This document shows positions 22,147 to 34,745 of a stretch of DNA of 64,000 nt, in pieces (within the stretch, counting starts at the first letter, position 1; each line of letters starts with the position of its first letter). A program made the position numbers and the translations under genes. This stretch comes from Curvularia sp. ZM96. Its lineage: Eukaryota > Ascomycota > Dothideomycetes > Pleosporales > Pleosporaceae. The notes beneath the pieces were generated by a model. It was not told where the DNA came from. It worked only from the letters and a program-made list of their open reading frames with translations, and ran no database searches. The DNA lies in NCBI GenBank assembly GCA_022457065.1, contig JAJGBQ010000002.1, positions 3,224,001 to 3,288,000 of the forward strand, given 5' to 3'.

Positions 22147-23044
22147 GCGACAGACTAGAATTCCTTAGACTGAGACGGGTCGACGGTGGTGAGGACTGGT
22201 AGAAGCGCTATGAATGCACAATGATAATATCCTGCTGTCGTGCCCAGCTAGCATGTTGGCAGGAAAGGGGCCGTCCGATGCCTGTATTTGGCCGACACGT
22301 GTGTAAACTTGGAATGGCAGCTGTACTGTGGCTTGGCGTGGATGCGTGTCTGCTACTCTGGGCCGTCAGACCGTGGGTCAGCGTGGGTCATGGTAGTCGT
22401 GGTCGCGGTCGTGGTCGTGGCCGGCGGTACGCTTGTGGGAGTGTGTCCAGAATGTTGCGGCGTCATGGAGAGAATACACATGCAACGCCCAGACTGGCCG
22501 CCCAGGCGCGACACATCGGAGCACAACACAACCTGTACATACATACAGACGCATACGCATGTGCGAGCTCCCGTGCCGATCGCCCTCGAGCCCCGATCGG
22601 CTCTTATCGCTTTTTTGCATATCCTCTATAGGCCCGGGGGACGTGCCATGCTTGCTTGCATCAAGGCCGGCCTTGGGCGCTATCCGCACCTATTGGGTCA
22701 TCCAACATCATCTCACCGTCCGCCTGCTCCCACTGCGCCGCGCTACTGTCAACCCATTCCCTCCCATATGGCCTGACAGCCTTCGCCTCGCTCGCTCGCT
22801 CATACTGTACACTCGCTGGCCCGTGGTGTCGCCGCTCTTCACCCCTAACGCGCTGCCACGGCCCTCCCGCGGGGACCCAGCTCGTGCGTAGCTCTGGAAA
22901 CTCCCTCCAGCCACACGCCCGCACATCACCAAAACACCAAAACACTCGCTCCGCCCACCACGCAAACACAACACATACGCCCACCCCGCCGCCGCCCACC
23001 CCCGCGACCTACTCCGACTGCTGCTCCAATGATTGCGGGACTCG
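22147..23044. promoter_or_regulatory. Promoter/5' leader of the DH-domain gene
   Basis: 898 bp. It has a GTCGTG/GTCGCG-type imperfect repeat (about 22397-22428) and a long CA/CC-rich leader before the start codon (22910-23010). No gene visible; the frames here are shadows of low-complexity sequence. Confidence 0.5.
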
Positions 23045-23070
23045 ATGCCCGCTTCCCCCCGGCCCAGTGA
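23029..23070 (+). promoter_or_regulatory. Overlapping upstream ORF at the DH-domain gene start
   Basis: ATG at 23029 opens a 13-codon frame ending TGA at 23068-23070, out of frame with and overlapping the presumed main start at 23045. Ribosomes starting here would bypass the main ATG. Either it represses translation, or the real start or first exon differs. Confidence 0.45.
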
Positions 23071-26000
23071 CCCCGACAATCCGACTGCACAGAAGAGAAA
23101 TGGCCCGCCAGGCAAGAAGATGGGCGCGACGGACAAACAGAGCGGCATGGATGGCAAGGACTTTGCAAAGGCAATTGGCATCAACAAGCCCGCAAACGTG
23201 CGCGACAAGATAAAGCGCTGGCAACAGGAAGTCGAGTCCGACAGCGCATCCACGCCGGCCGCAACCACCAAAGACGCAACCCCCCAAGATGCAAGCCCAG
23301 CCTCCACGCCGAAACCCACCACGCCCAAATCAAAGCCGCTCGATGACAAGCCAAACTGGAAACCCGCGCACGAGCGGGGCAAGTCGGTCGGCGCCAGCCC
23401 GGAGCGCCCTGGCTCCGCAAAGAAGACAACCATCCCCCACAACGAACTCGACGACGACCTCCTGACTGCAACCGCGCCTAAGAAGCGCGTCATCAGCGAT
23501 TCGCACTGGCGCAGCAAGCAACTACTCCCCAAAGAGAATGCCGGCCGTCCCCAGCCCAAGACAATCCCCAATGCCTGGGTGCGCCCATCGAAAATCATTC
23601 CCAAGAAGCCCGCCAGCCCAGAACTCAAGCCCATTGCGCCCTCAACCCCCACACAGAACCCTCTCCTCCCCCTCGCCGAGTACATTGGAAAAAGCACTGG
23701 CCAGATAAAGGCTCCACTCAAGCAACGCAGACCCTCAAAACCGTCCAGCTCCGGCAGCGACCAACGGCCAACAAGTAGCGGAGCAGGTAGCGGCAAGGGT
23801 GCAAAAAGTGAAGGGGCGCCGTCTCCGTCAAAGTCTCCAAAACCCGACAAAGAAAAATCAGAATTAGTGCGGGTGCGGCCAAGCAGACGGCGTGCGCGCA
23901 CTTCACCTCGAGGATCCATGTCGGCAGACGACCTTGCACGATACCCGCAAAAGCCAACCAACAAGTCAGACACTGCACTGAGTGTGGACCCCAATTTAGT
24001 CGTTACGGTTGAGTACGAAGAGGAAAGCGCCGTATCATTTCCACGAGAGAGCAGGTTCACATCACCACGAAATGAAGAACTGCGGGAGCGACGGCGCCGC
24101 CGCCGTCCACGAAGCCAGGGTGACCGAACAGCAGATGAAGCCCTGAGAAGTCCCCAGAAGCCCTCCCGGAGAAAGAGTCGCAGGTCATACCCAAGGACCG
24201 AGGAAGAGGCCGCCACGCCATTGACAATACCAGCCGTGTTAGACTCAACCCCCACCAAACCTGCAGGAAGCCGCTTGGAAGCCTGGCTCAGCATGACACC
24301 CGATCCCCTCGCAGAACCGAAATCCCGCCCTAGGCGAAGAAGATCCAAGGCCTCCGTGTCAAGCACAGAGTCGCCCTCAAACCTGGAAACGTCAGAAGTG
24401 ACTCTGTCCACTGACATCACCGAAGAAGCATCTATCAAAAAGTCGCGCTCGCGACGCAGGCGCAAGTCCAAGGAGTCCGCTTCCTCCCCAGATCTCTCTG
24501 CCACAGCCGACAGATCAGAGGTCACCACAACCACGCAGATGTCACAAGACGAACCCGCCAAGGAGTCGAAGAGGAGGGCGTCCAAGGGATCTGTATCGTC
24601 TCTCGACCTGCCTTACCCGGTCAACAAATCAAACGTCAGCGCATCTACCGAGAGAACAAGGGACGAGTCTGTAGATAAGAACCATAGCCGCAGCAGCAGT
24701 GGCAGCGGTAGTGGTAGCGGCAGCAGGCGGCAACGACGACGACGAAGCAGGCGCTCCAGCCACGAGATTACCGTCAAAACACAAGATCTTGAAGAAGTCC
24801 CGTCTACCGTCACTTCGGACACCATGACTGAGACGACTGTTCAAGACAAAGACAGCGAAGTTTCTTTTGCCTCCTCACCAAGTCTGAAGCGCCGTGGAGC
24901 AAGGCGTAGCCAATACTCCCCTACGAAGGGTCGATCTATGTCGTCTCCCCTTCGAGAAGCCACATCAATCGACGACATGCCCAAGGAAGATTCTCCAGGC
25001 CAGGATGCAGACTCAGCTGCCCCTACTTCGCCTGTCGAAGATCACCTATCTGACCTAATGCCACAGCCATTGCGACCACGCCAGATCCTGGGTCCCCGCA
25101 AGTTTCCTTCCCGTGGGAAGCGACTTTCTACCATTGCCTCCGAGTCAGCACGATCAGACACAATGACTGGCGTGTCAGAAGCCACCAGGACCCGCGCACC
25201 TTCGTCAGAGGTCGGCTCGCTCTTGAACCCCGAGACCTCGACCATCATTAGTCGCCAGAGCACCCGCCGCAGGAAGCTTGCCAGGCACGAGGATCTTATG
25301 TCGGTCCTTTCGATGCCCAAAGCAACTGGCACCAAGAGCATCGTCTCAGCTCGCAGCATCCGTACCAACAGGAGCCGCTTGGCCAACGCCACCATTGAAG
25401 ACATTATGAGCGAGCTCGCTTCCGACGAGGCAAAGTACATGCGAGAACTTCGCACTCTTGTCGATGGTGTCATTCCCGTTCTCCTCAGTTGTGTGCTCAA
25501 CAAATCCGAGGCCGCCATCGCCGCTGGACTGTTCTCCCGCTCGTCCAAAGCATCAGACCCAAGTGAAATCACCAAACCCATTGTCGATATGGGTGTCTGT
25601 CTAGAGCGGCTCAAGTCCTTGCACAAGCGCGTTCCCAAAGATGATTCCGACGAGCTTATTTCCTGGGCACAAAGTGCACAGCGTGTCTACTCCGACTACA
25701 TTTCCGTCTGGCGTCTAGGCTTCCAAGATGTTGTCATCAGCCTTGCACCTGCCGATGAGGATCCTTTCAAGCCTGCCAAGGTTGTGAATGGCCCAGACGA
25801 TGGCGCTCCTTGGGACGAGGGCATGCCCCGTAATGCAGAGGGATACGTTGTCAACAGCGACGGCGAACGTGTTGATGTCGCTTACATGCTCAAGCGCCCA
25901 CTGGTGCGCTTAAAGTATCTATCCAAGAGCTTAAAGGTATGTCAAATTTATTCCAGAGCGCAGTCTGCTCAAATGCTAAACATCTCTTCCAGGGCATCAA

Positions 26001-29000
26001 CTACGTCCAACCATCCGAGCGCGTAGAGAAGGTCTCCAGTATCTTCCAAGACTTGGTTATCGCTGCCCGAAAGCGGTCCAACGATGAACAAGCCCGCCTC
26101 GAAGACGAAGCAGCGGCTAATATTGACCCCACTCGTGCCCGCGATCCTCGAAGTCTCGCCCCTCTTGCGGGCGTCCGAGTTGATCCGACACGATGTGTGC
26201 GAGCCAGGGACCACTTTGATTTGCACCTCTACCATTCTAGTGGTCAAGAAATCAGCTGTCGCGTTGAGATTTTACTCCGCGACAATGCTCCAGGTCAGGA
26301 GGCTGGTGGCGACATTTTGATTTGTGAAGTAGATTCTACGGGTCGATGGCTCCTCCTACCGCCGGTCCAACTTAGCAATGCATCGGCTCGCAATGGCGAT
26401 GCCAAGGGCGAGATTATTGTCATGATCCGTGGAAAGCAGGCCGATGGATCAGAATGGAGCGAAGTCATGTCGCTGATATCTGATGATGAGCAAGCTGGGT
26501 TTGAATGGGTACAGATGCTTGGACTTCACCCAATACCCCTGGAGATATCTGAGGTCAGGAAGATTCAGGCCGCGACTAGTGAAGCACGGCGGCCATCAAG
26601 TAGCCACGGCTCTTCTTCCCCATCCAACGAAACAGGCTCCACGCTTCCAGACAAGAGCCGAACTCCTAGCCCACATGAGATCGATATTCCTATCGGCGAA
26701 CGGCATACCGAAGTATCAAAGGTATGGCACTACGACACGCCACACAAGCGAAACAAATCGCGGGTCTTGTCGCCGATTACATCTACAAGTAGTGATGGTC
26801 ATCCATATGACGCGAGAGACGCCTCTCAGGCAGAGCCGCGCACTCCGGTGGAGCAAATGTTCCCAACAAGTCAGTTTCACGAGGATACTGACAGGACGCC
26901 TCGCGGTCTCGACGAAGCAGTCCGCATGGCCAATACCAGTTCTCCATCAAGCCTCAAACGAACAAGGGCAAAGAGGCTATCCAAGAACCCTGCATCCCCA
27001 CACGCCGGACGTCCATCACGCCAGATCACACTTGATGACCCGACTGAAGTCGAGGATGTCAAGCCAGTTGAGGAGCCCGCTAAGCCCCGCAGGAAGTCGA
27101 CCAAGCGACGACCTCATTCTCTTCCATCGACAGTCTCTCAATCAAGTAAGGGCTTTAGTGTCTGGATGCCCACGTCTGAGGTTGAGGATTCGGACTCAGA
27201 CTCTTCTGAAGCAGACAACCGTACTGTCACAGAGTCCGAGCTTTCTCCCCCAGGCTCCCCGCCGTCGCCTCAACGTGGCCAAACGCATAGGCGGGTTTCG
27301 TCTGTTCCTTCCTTGGAACTGCCCAGCATTCCCAGACAGAGAAAGTCAAGCCAGTCCTCGATACTCTCCGAGGACTCACAAAGAGAAACCGACAATGTTC
27401 GTGAGCCATCCTCTACACCTCCCAAGATGCACCAGAAGAAGCACAGCATCACGGTTGAGGACATTCCAGAGTCGCAAGTCGATGCACCGCCTCCGCCAAC
27501 TCCGCCACACCGTTCGCCCAGTCCAGCAAGCCCTGAAACGCTCAAGGGCTCCAAGACACCCATACTCGTGCCCACGCTACCCGGCTTCAAGATCAAACGC
27601 CGTTCTTCCTCACCACTGAAGCATGAGTATGAACCATCTACCTGCACTGAGGAGTCGAGTGAAAGTGAGGAAGAGTCCGAGTCCGAAGAAGAGATAGACG
27701 AAGAAGCGGAAGAGAGCTTGACTTCGGAGTCATCAGAGGACGAGCTTGATGACGATGTGCCGATGCCACTCATGCCGATTGGATACATCGGTCCCCGTGG
27801 ATACTCTGCGCGCCCGCTGACTACAACTCGAGAGACCAGCCGCCCAACAACGGCCGAGAAGACTGAAGAAGAAACGAAGAAATTCCCCAAAGTCTCACCC
27901 CCGCCCTCCATCTACACTCTTCCCAATGGTACCATCACTCCCTCCCAGTCCGCATCAAATTCGCCTTACCGGGCTGTTCCGCAAAATTCCGGAAAGGCCT
28001 CACGAGTAGTAGCGTCCCTTTTTGCCTGGTCTGAACAAGGCAAATGGGACAGCCTGCACCCCGATGAATGTAGCGTCGTCATTACACCAGGAAAGATTGA
28101 GGTTTTTGAAATCTCAAGCAATCACTCAAAACCTTTCCTCGCTGACGGCGACGAGATTATCGTTCCCGAGGGAAGTGCTCCCCTTGTTGCGGTTGAGCTT
28201 ACCCCTCTGGTGCCGTTGCGCAAGTCAACGGCCATTGATATCTCCATTCGCTCCCCACCCACTGCAGAGTCGCGTCTCAAGCCTGGAAACAATATCATGC
28301 TGAGAAGTCGCAACGCAGCTGAATGCACACAATTGTACTCGCTGATCAACCAGTCGCGTATCAACAACCCTACCTACATTGCGCTCCAGAACGCCCGCGG
28401 ACCATACGGACAATCAAGCTGGGCCGAAGCAATGGATCGCCAAAACGCAGCTCGGACCAGCAACGATGGTTCTTCTGGATGGCTTGGTGGCACACTGGGC
28501 AGGAGGAGCAGCTACCGAAAATCAAGCACACGTGCTGCTTCCATCTCCGCCGCCACCGAATCTTCCGTAGGAACCATGAACAGCGCCCTTCGCTCGGCGC
28601 TCGGCCGCTTCTCGTTTGGCAAGAGCGGTGTGTTCAGCATTCGCAACTCGACTCTGGGATCCCGCAGCACTGGATCTTCTTTTGACAGTGGCTCCAACTC
28701 TCGACCAGGTTCGGGCGCCTCGACTCCCAACGGTGACCACATGCGAGCACCCGGCGCACCGAATGGCATCACCGAAACAAAGTGTAGGCTTTACGAGCGA
28801 GAATCCCTTAAGAAATGGCGCGATATGGGCAGCGCAAGGCTAACCATCATGCTGCCCTCGCCCAACCCCAGCATCCCTTCGTCGCCCACCAACTCACGTC
28901 AACGCGCGCCTGGAACACGAGACGCCAGACAAGAACGACGCATCGTGCTCACCGGCAAGAAACATGGCGAGGTCTTGCTCGACGTACAGTTATCAGAGAC

Positions 29001-29196
29001 ATGCTTCGAGCGCGTGGCTCGCAGCGGCATAGCCGTCAGCGTCTGGGAAGACAATGTCGACGAAGCGGGACAAATCGGCGGCGTCAGTAAAACGGGTGGT
29101 GTACTGGGTGCGCGTGCGAGAATCTTCATGATCCAGATGAAGAGTGAGAGAGAGTGCGCGTATTGTTTTAGTCTCCTGGGCAAGTTGAGGTATTAG
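23045..29196 (+). CDS. Large DH-domain (RhoGEF-like) protein with PH-like C-terminal regions
   Basis: Two exons (23045-25936, 25993-29196; intron GTATGT...CAG) give 2031 aa. Residues 1-770 are highly charged, Ser/Arg/Pro-rich and probably disordered, with SR-like stretches and one Ser-Gly repeat (about 24690-24725). From about 780 a Dbl-homology domain begins (IEDIMSELASDEAKYMREL) and ends in the conserved helix KRPLVRLKYLSKSLKGI around the splice site. It is followed by NDEQARLEDEAAANID and a PH-like segment (DHFDLHLYHSSGQEISCRVE). A second disordered part with an acidic run near residues 1518-1548 leads to two further PH-like regions at the C-terminus. DH proteins load GTP on Rho GTPases at the cortex; the target here is unknown. 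The start is the first in-frame ATG and is uncertain because of the overlapping uORF; M30 is an alternative. Confidence 0.78.
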
Positions 29197-31671
29197 AGGA
29201 AAATGAATGATGTGGGCGTGGTATGAGAGAGAAGGAGAGAGGCGCGAGAAGCTGAACATGAAAGGGGAAGAAGACGACGACGATTTTGACCATAACGATT
29301 TTTCCTTTACACTACTTATACACGTTTTTTTTTCTCGCTTTTCTTCATACCCCTTCTCAGATACCGTTTTTTCTCTTTCTCGGTAGCGGCGGCGTGGCAT
29401 GGCATGTGTAACATGGAAAAAGGGAAGTTAGCGATTTTTTGAACATTTTTTGATGCTATCATATACTATATAAGATGAACCTAATTATTATATACATATG
29501 CTATTTTTTCGAATACTTTGAAGGGAAGAGGTTTGATAATGTGTGCTTGTTAATTTTCGCTTTCGGCATGGGCTGCGCGATTGGTTTCGCTTTCGAAATT
29601 TTGAGGGGGGTTGAAAGGGTAAAAGGTGTGGTAGTAGTTAATACCGGCTTACATCGATACTTTGTTGTCTTTTCCCTAGATTATTGTTTCCTTTCAGTGA
29701 TGTATAAGATTCGTGCGTCTCTTGTCCAGCGAACCTTTTGGTTTCTCCTCTTTTGTTTTGGCTACTCGCTGTGTCGTTACTGTGTGTTTTGCTGGCTTGC
29801 TGGCGCTTGTTGTGGTTTGTTTTACACTGGACTTGCACGATCTCGGTGTACACACGAGGTCGGTAGATGGTATTAGAAGCGCCACGGCCAGACCAGATCA
29901 GGTCACTTAGCCTTTGCTTTTCTCTATCAATATGACCGAGATAAAAGAAGGCTAGATATTACTGTAGAGGTCGAGATGTCCTGATATGGTGTTTCAAAGG
30001 ACTGTACTCGATTGCAAGAATGAGACAACCGAAGGCTAGCCCTCAATGTATCGCCACATCAAGCAAGACGTACCACGTGTACTTTTTTACGATTGAGAGG
30101 CGTTCTAGCCCAGGAAATAAGAAAGAACTCTATTCATGCCGTGTTTCGTTTTACGAGGCCGAGTAGTTACGATGAAATGAGACGTCCAGTGGGCTCCGAG
30201 GGATTATATCACTCGGCGTGATTCGCAAACATCAGGCTACATATAAACAAAAAAACGACTGATACACCGTAAGCAGTGTGCTTATCAACTGCCGTTCCGT
30301 CAAAGCGTTGGCATACCCTACATCACTAGCAGTGGTCGGACGGCGCATGCAGACCCTGATCTATCTCAAATAAACTAAGGCTCTCCTAAGGGAGGTTTAT
30401 GGTACTAGTATTGAATTGGTGGCATACCCAATCAGAATTAACTTACCTGAAGTCAGTTCGTCAGGTTCCATGCACGACATTTGATCGCTACTTGCCCCTG
30501 AATCTATGTGGTATAAATACAGCAACTGCCGACATATATGCCGTCAATTCGCTTATGCAATGCAACTGCCGAAGGGACCGTAAGGCGGCTGTTAATGACC
30601 ATTTCTTGGCAGCCTCACGCTACATATTTGCGATATATCAAATATTTGCCACGATTAATACAGCAAAAGATTATTGGCTTGGCTGGGGTGTTAGGAAGCA
30701 TCAGAACATACGCGCCGGTACGCGTCGCTACACGTCAGTAGAAGAAGGCTGAGCGCGGTTGAAGTTATGCATTCTGGTATAGCGGCTTTCGGTGGTACTC
30801 GTTTGTGATTACCGCAAGTATATAGGATGACGTTTCTGCTAACCGCTCCGGCTAATATGATTGGCTCCAATACAGACACAGCCAGAACTCGATGATGGCG
30901 AATAGACCGGCGGGCTTACCTAGAGAACTTAGCTCACCGAGCCGTACCAACACACCATCCAACTTGGTGCTTTGGAATGTCGAATCCCTCGCAAGGAGTG
31001 TTCTCGCTTTACCGCAGAACACATAGATCCCTGGTCTCGGAGTACAGCCGGTAGGACTCCAGGCACAATGTTTAACAGTAAAGATGGAACAGCACTAGAA
31101 GCTAGCGCTGACTCGTCTGATCAGTGCCAGTCCCGAGCTGGCAATTCGAACCCGCAGCATCACTACTCCTAACACTATGTCGCAGTTTCTAGCCATCGAT
31201 GGGGCTATATCTAACCATAGCCCTAGAGTTTGCGGCTAATGACGATTGTAAAAACAATTCAAGCGGCCAAGAATAACTAGCACTATACTTGATTCAGTGC
31301 CATATGGTAGAAAATGGCACATACTTAACCGACCTTCGGCTGTTTCCACGTTAGTAGCCATCGCATAGGACACTGGCGTAATTCACCTCGCTAATCAAAT
31401 TCATCCTCCAGGTCCCTGCTAGCGCACCGTTTCGTCTTAGTCGGAGATATCGGTACGCGTAACGACCCCTGTAATTCTCGTGGTATGTGGAAGAGGCAGG
31501 CACTTGGGCGGCATGATGATAAGCTGTGGCAATGCAAATGGCACGGCCAAGCTCCAAATATGAGCGTGATGCGAAACGAAGGGGTTAAGATGAGTATAAA
31601 GTCATTCACATTACCTTGAGGGTATTGACCCAATCACTCCCGTTTCAAACAATTCGAAACCCACTTACACA
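29197..31671. other. Gene-sparse stretch
   Basis: About 2.5 kb. The first 700 bp is T-rich 3'-flanking sequence of the DH-domain gene. The rest has short frames without protein-like features. A TATA-like TATAAAG (about 31595) precedes the SnoaL-like gene by 75 bp. No complete transposon is visible. Confidence 0.5.
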
Positions 31672-32317
31672 ATGCGCTTCACACTTCTTGCCTCGGCACT
31701 CGTTGCCTCTGTTTCTGTGCTCGCCGCACCAACTGATCTGCAAGCCAGATCCGACCTGATCGTGGAGCGTCAGTCAGCAGCTCCCGTCAAGCCAGCGCCA
31801 TGTGTGCGCAACCCCAGCACTACAGCAAAGCAGACCGAAGATCGATTCAACCAGTTTGCACAAGCCTTTATCTACAAGCCGGACATTTCCAAAGCCTTTT
31901 CGTTCATCGCGAAAGACTACATTGTGAGCATTTGTCCTCCAGGCCGAAAGGAGCTATCAAGTCCCGCTAACGTCAGCAGAACCACAACCCTACCGTCAAA
32001 AATGGATCTGATGCCGCATGGGATGCTCTGTCGCCCTTTTGGAACACAGCGCAAATCAACCCACTGCGTAAAGCGTTCCAGTCCCCTCAGGGCTGGGTGA
32101 ACTACAACGTCACTGGGTTTGGAGAGGTTGTTGATCGATTCCGCTGGGAAGGAGGATGTATCGTTGAGCACGTAAGTTTCATCTTTTTCTTCTAAGATAA
32201 TGCCACGATGCAAGTGACTGACGATCGGATGTGCAGTGGGACCAGAACGAAACGTTTCCGACGACAGCATCAACACAGAAATCTGATGGAAAGAATTGTC
32301 CTCGGGGGAAACACTGA
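31672..32317 (+). CDS. Small secreted SnoaL-like (NTF2-fold) protein
   Basis: Exons 31672-31923, 31980-32171 and 32237-32317, with introns GTGAGC...CAG and GTAAGT...CAG both in phase 0, give 174 aa. A signal peptide (MRFTLLASALVASVSVLAAP) precedes a SnoaL-like core. The core has FAQAFIYKPDISKAFSFIAKDYI, then NHNPTVKNGSDAAWDAL across intron 1, then VVDRFRWEGGCIVEHWDQN, the typical ending of this fold. Fungal relatives are annotated as polyketide cyclase-like or hypothetical secreted proteins. No enzymatic function can be assigned. Confidence 0.85.
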
Positions 32318-32663
32318 GTATCTACTCAGAGCTCGATTGAGGCACTGCCTTCACAGTAACGAAAGTAGTGGTGGCGCATGAGATTGTGGATGTGAATATG
32401 TATGAATATCGTCAACGCAAATCAACTTTAACGCGCAATGCTATCTTTCCTTCTCCTCGTGGCTCTTGTGCGGCGACCCGATCTTCTAATCGTTGATTCT
32501 TCATGACCCGTAAGCTCAGCAGCGTAATCTTTGACTCCCAAGCTGTCATCTAATGTCAGAGCGCAGTGTCCCACAGTGCGACACCGCTCCAGTATTCTCA
32601 CCTGATGGCAGTGCCGAACTCACCATGCATGAAGAGAACGGCACTTCCATTTCAGCTGACAAT
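32318..32663. other. Intergenic region between convergent genes
   Basis: 346 bp of shared 3' flank. Nothing recognisable. Confidence 0.5.
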
Positions 32664-33432
32664 TTACACCTCAATCATTGGTTTCTTGCTCTTCTCTCTG
32701 CTTTCGCTCTCAGGGAGGATCTGCTCGTCCGAAGGGCGACCTTGTACATCGGCGTAATGCTCCGCATCAGGATCCACATCAAGGTATTCTTCTCCACGCA
32801 GCAGGCTGTATCCCTCACCACCTTGTGTCGTTTCCTGAACACGCGACTCGCTGGTGGAGAAGCTGCTGTGGCAGTTGGGGCACCGATGTACCTGTCCAGC
32901 ACCAAATAATGCCAACACTGACGGTGCAATGCAGAACATGGAGCCGTGTACAATCCTTTTGCTTGTCAGCCCTGAAGAGGAGAATATCTCAAGATTTTCA
33001 CCAAGTATAACGTATCATGAAAGGATGTACTTACATGTTGACGATCATTGGTGCAGTCGTGTAACCAGCCAACAGGCCAAACCCAGGAGCCCTGAGCTCT
33101 CCGATTTCAAGTGCCCAGATGGGAATTAAGATGCCCAGGTACCCAAGTGCTGCTAGCCCATCCACAAAAAAGAAGCGGCCTTCTGGCGCCTTTCCATGTT
33201 TCCTTTGGTAGACGAGGCTCAAAGAGGAAGCGAGTACCGTTAGGGCAAGGGGGATGTATCCGAAGCAAAACGCGGTTACGCTACGGTAGTAGTAGTAGTA
33301 CGAGTAGCTTTGTTCATTGAGGGAGATGATCGTAGTAGCGATAAGAAGAGGGGTTGCGAGAGCACTTGTGAGGAGGGTCAAGATGCGGAGTGGGCGCTCA
33401 TAGGCCGCAAGATCACTGCGCGTGAGCATCAT
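32664..33432 (-). CDS. Four-TM MARVEL-like membrane protein
   Basis: Exons 33432-33035 and 32955-32664, with intron 32956-33034 (GTAAGT, branch CTGAC, acceptor AAG), give 229 aa. The phase closes in MIVNMIVHGSMFC, restoring a fourth membrane span. Four hydrophobic segments are seen: ILTLLTSALATPLLIATTII, AFCFGYIPLALTVLASSLSL, LAALGYLGILIPIWALEIG and the split TTAPMIVNMIVHG...VLALFGAG. The order and short loops resemble fungal MARVEL-domain proteins, but I assign this by topology only. A C-terminal cytoplasmic tail of about 75 residues carries CPNC and Ser-rich sequence. Function unknown. Confidence 0.75.
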
Positions 33433-34745
33433 GTTCTAGGATTGTGTCGTTGGGCTCAGCGCTGTGGAGTTGTGTCGATTGATGTTGCGTAGAACCGTGC
33501 AAGTCCTGATGAATGAAGATGCTAGGAGAACATGAAGTCGTTTTAAGCAAGTATCAGACTACCGGATTTGTCCCCTGGCAACAACGAATCCTTCAGAATG
33601 TAGCCAAGGCATTTAGTTGAAGACGCGCGGACATACAGTACGTCTATTCTGATTCTGACCCAATCGGTCGCGACCGCTAGTCCATCAAAAACAAAGTAAT
33701 GCAGACATGAGGCACGGTGGCGCTGGAGGGGATCCGTTACTGACGGCGTGGTCCAATCATTATAGCGCGCGAAGGTGGCTTAGATGGACAGATTAGGCTT
33801 GGTGTTGTTTGAAGGCGTACGCTGGTCCCTTAGGCTTTCCACTCCGGGCCGAAATGCATGGTCTGATGCGCAACAACATCACAATGCGGATTACAGGAAG
33901 TCAAGCCTTCAGGGCTATACCTGTTTCAATGCTTGGGTCGGGTAAAGTGTTTGAGACATGAGCTATAGTATATTGTCGACGACGCCGTACGGCTCTTATG
34001 TACGCGCAAGCTTTTGAATCCACAACAAGCGACCCGCTACACCTTGCAGATTAACGATTTATTGGCTTCTGAATTCTTAAGCACTTTGCTTTTCTATTGT
34101 CGGATGCTCTGGTGGACATTGGTCGTAGCTTGGGAGTGCTTGTGTAAGTCCAGATGCATCTCACACGTTCAAGAGCTTTCTCAGTAATGCAACTCGTACT
34201 TGCTCCAGAAAAGTGAAAACTGAGCCCACGAGATTCTTTTCAAAGTATTGGAGTTTACGTACTCTGGACTTGAGGGTTTGAGTTTAGGCAACAGCTTTTC
34301 ACCGAGCTGCATCTTTGTCATGCAAGGTTGTGTGATTTGTGGAATCAATTGTCGAAGGATGTAGAACTAATTTCACGCAGTTAGTTAAATCTATATTTAC
34401 GGCAGGAAAGCGTCATGGTAAATTCATATGCGACCTTTCTGTTCTAGTGCAACCACATGTTGTTGCATCCTTAGTGCAGCACTGTAAATTCAATTCTTCA
34501 CGAAATCATTAGTAAGATCCCCCCGAACTGGATCGTGGCATTATTGTTGATACGATATGCTCAGTTAACTTTGTGCTGAGAATAAATCAAGATCATGTTT
34601 GTTAATCTCCTGGCTGGGTGAGCAATGATGGCACTCGTCATGAATAAATCTCGATCATCCATAGCTTCTTAGCTAGTTAGCTGCAGGCTTACTAGCAAGA
34701 TGTTATGTGACATGCGTTTAGCCAGGGCATTTCTCTTCCACCCTA
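33433..34745. other. Gene-free AT-rich stretch
   Basis: 1.3 kb with no frame above 60 codons that looks like protein. No repeat or RNA gene recognised. Confidence 0.5.

Noticed and set aside
22708..24585. 625-codon open frame on the minus strand
   Set aside because: It lies opposite the Ser/Arg/Pro-rich part of the DH-domain gene. Its composition (runs of Ser, Arg, Leu, Gly) mirrors that low-complexity coding strand and it has no domain features.
29475..29876. 133-codon plus-strand frame rich in Phe, Cys and Tyr
   Set aside because: T-rich 3'-flanking DNA produces such hydrophobic frames by chance; no start context or homology features.
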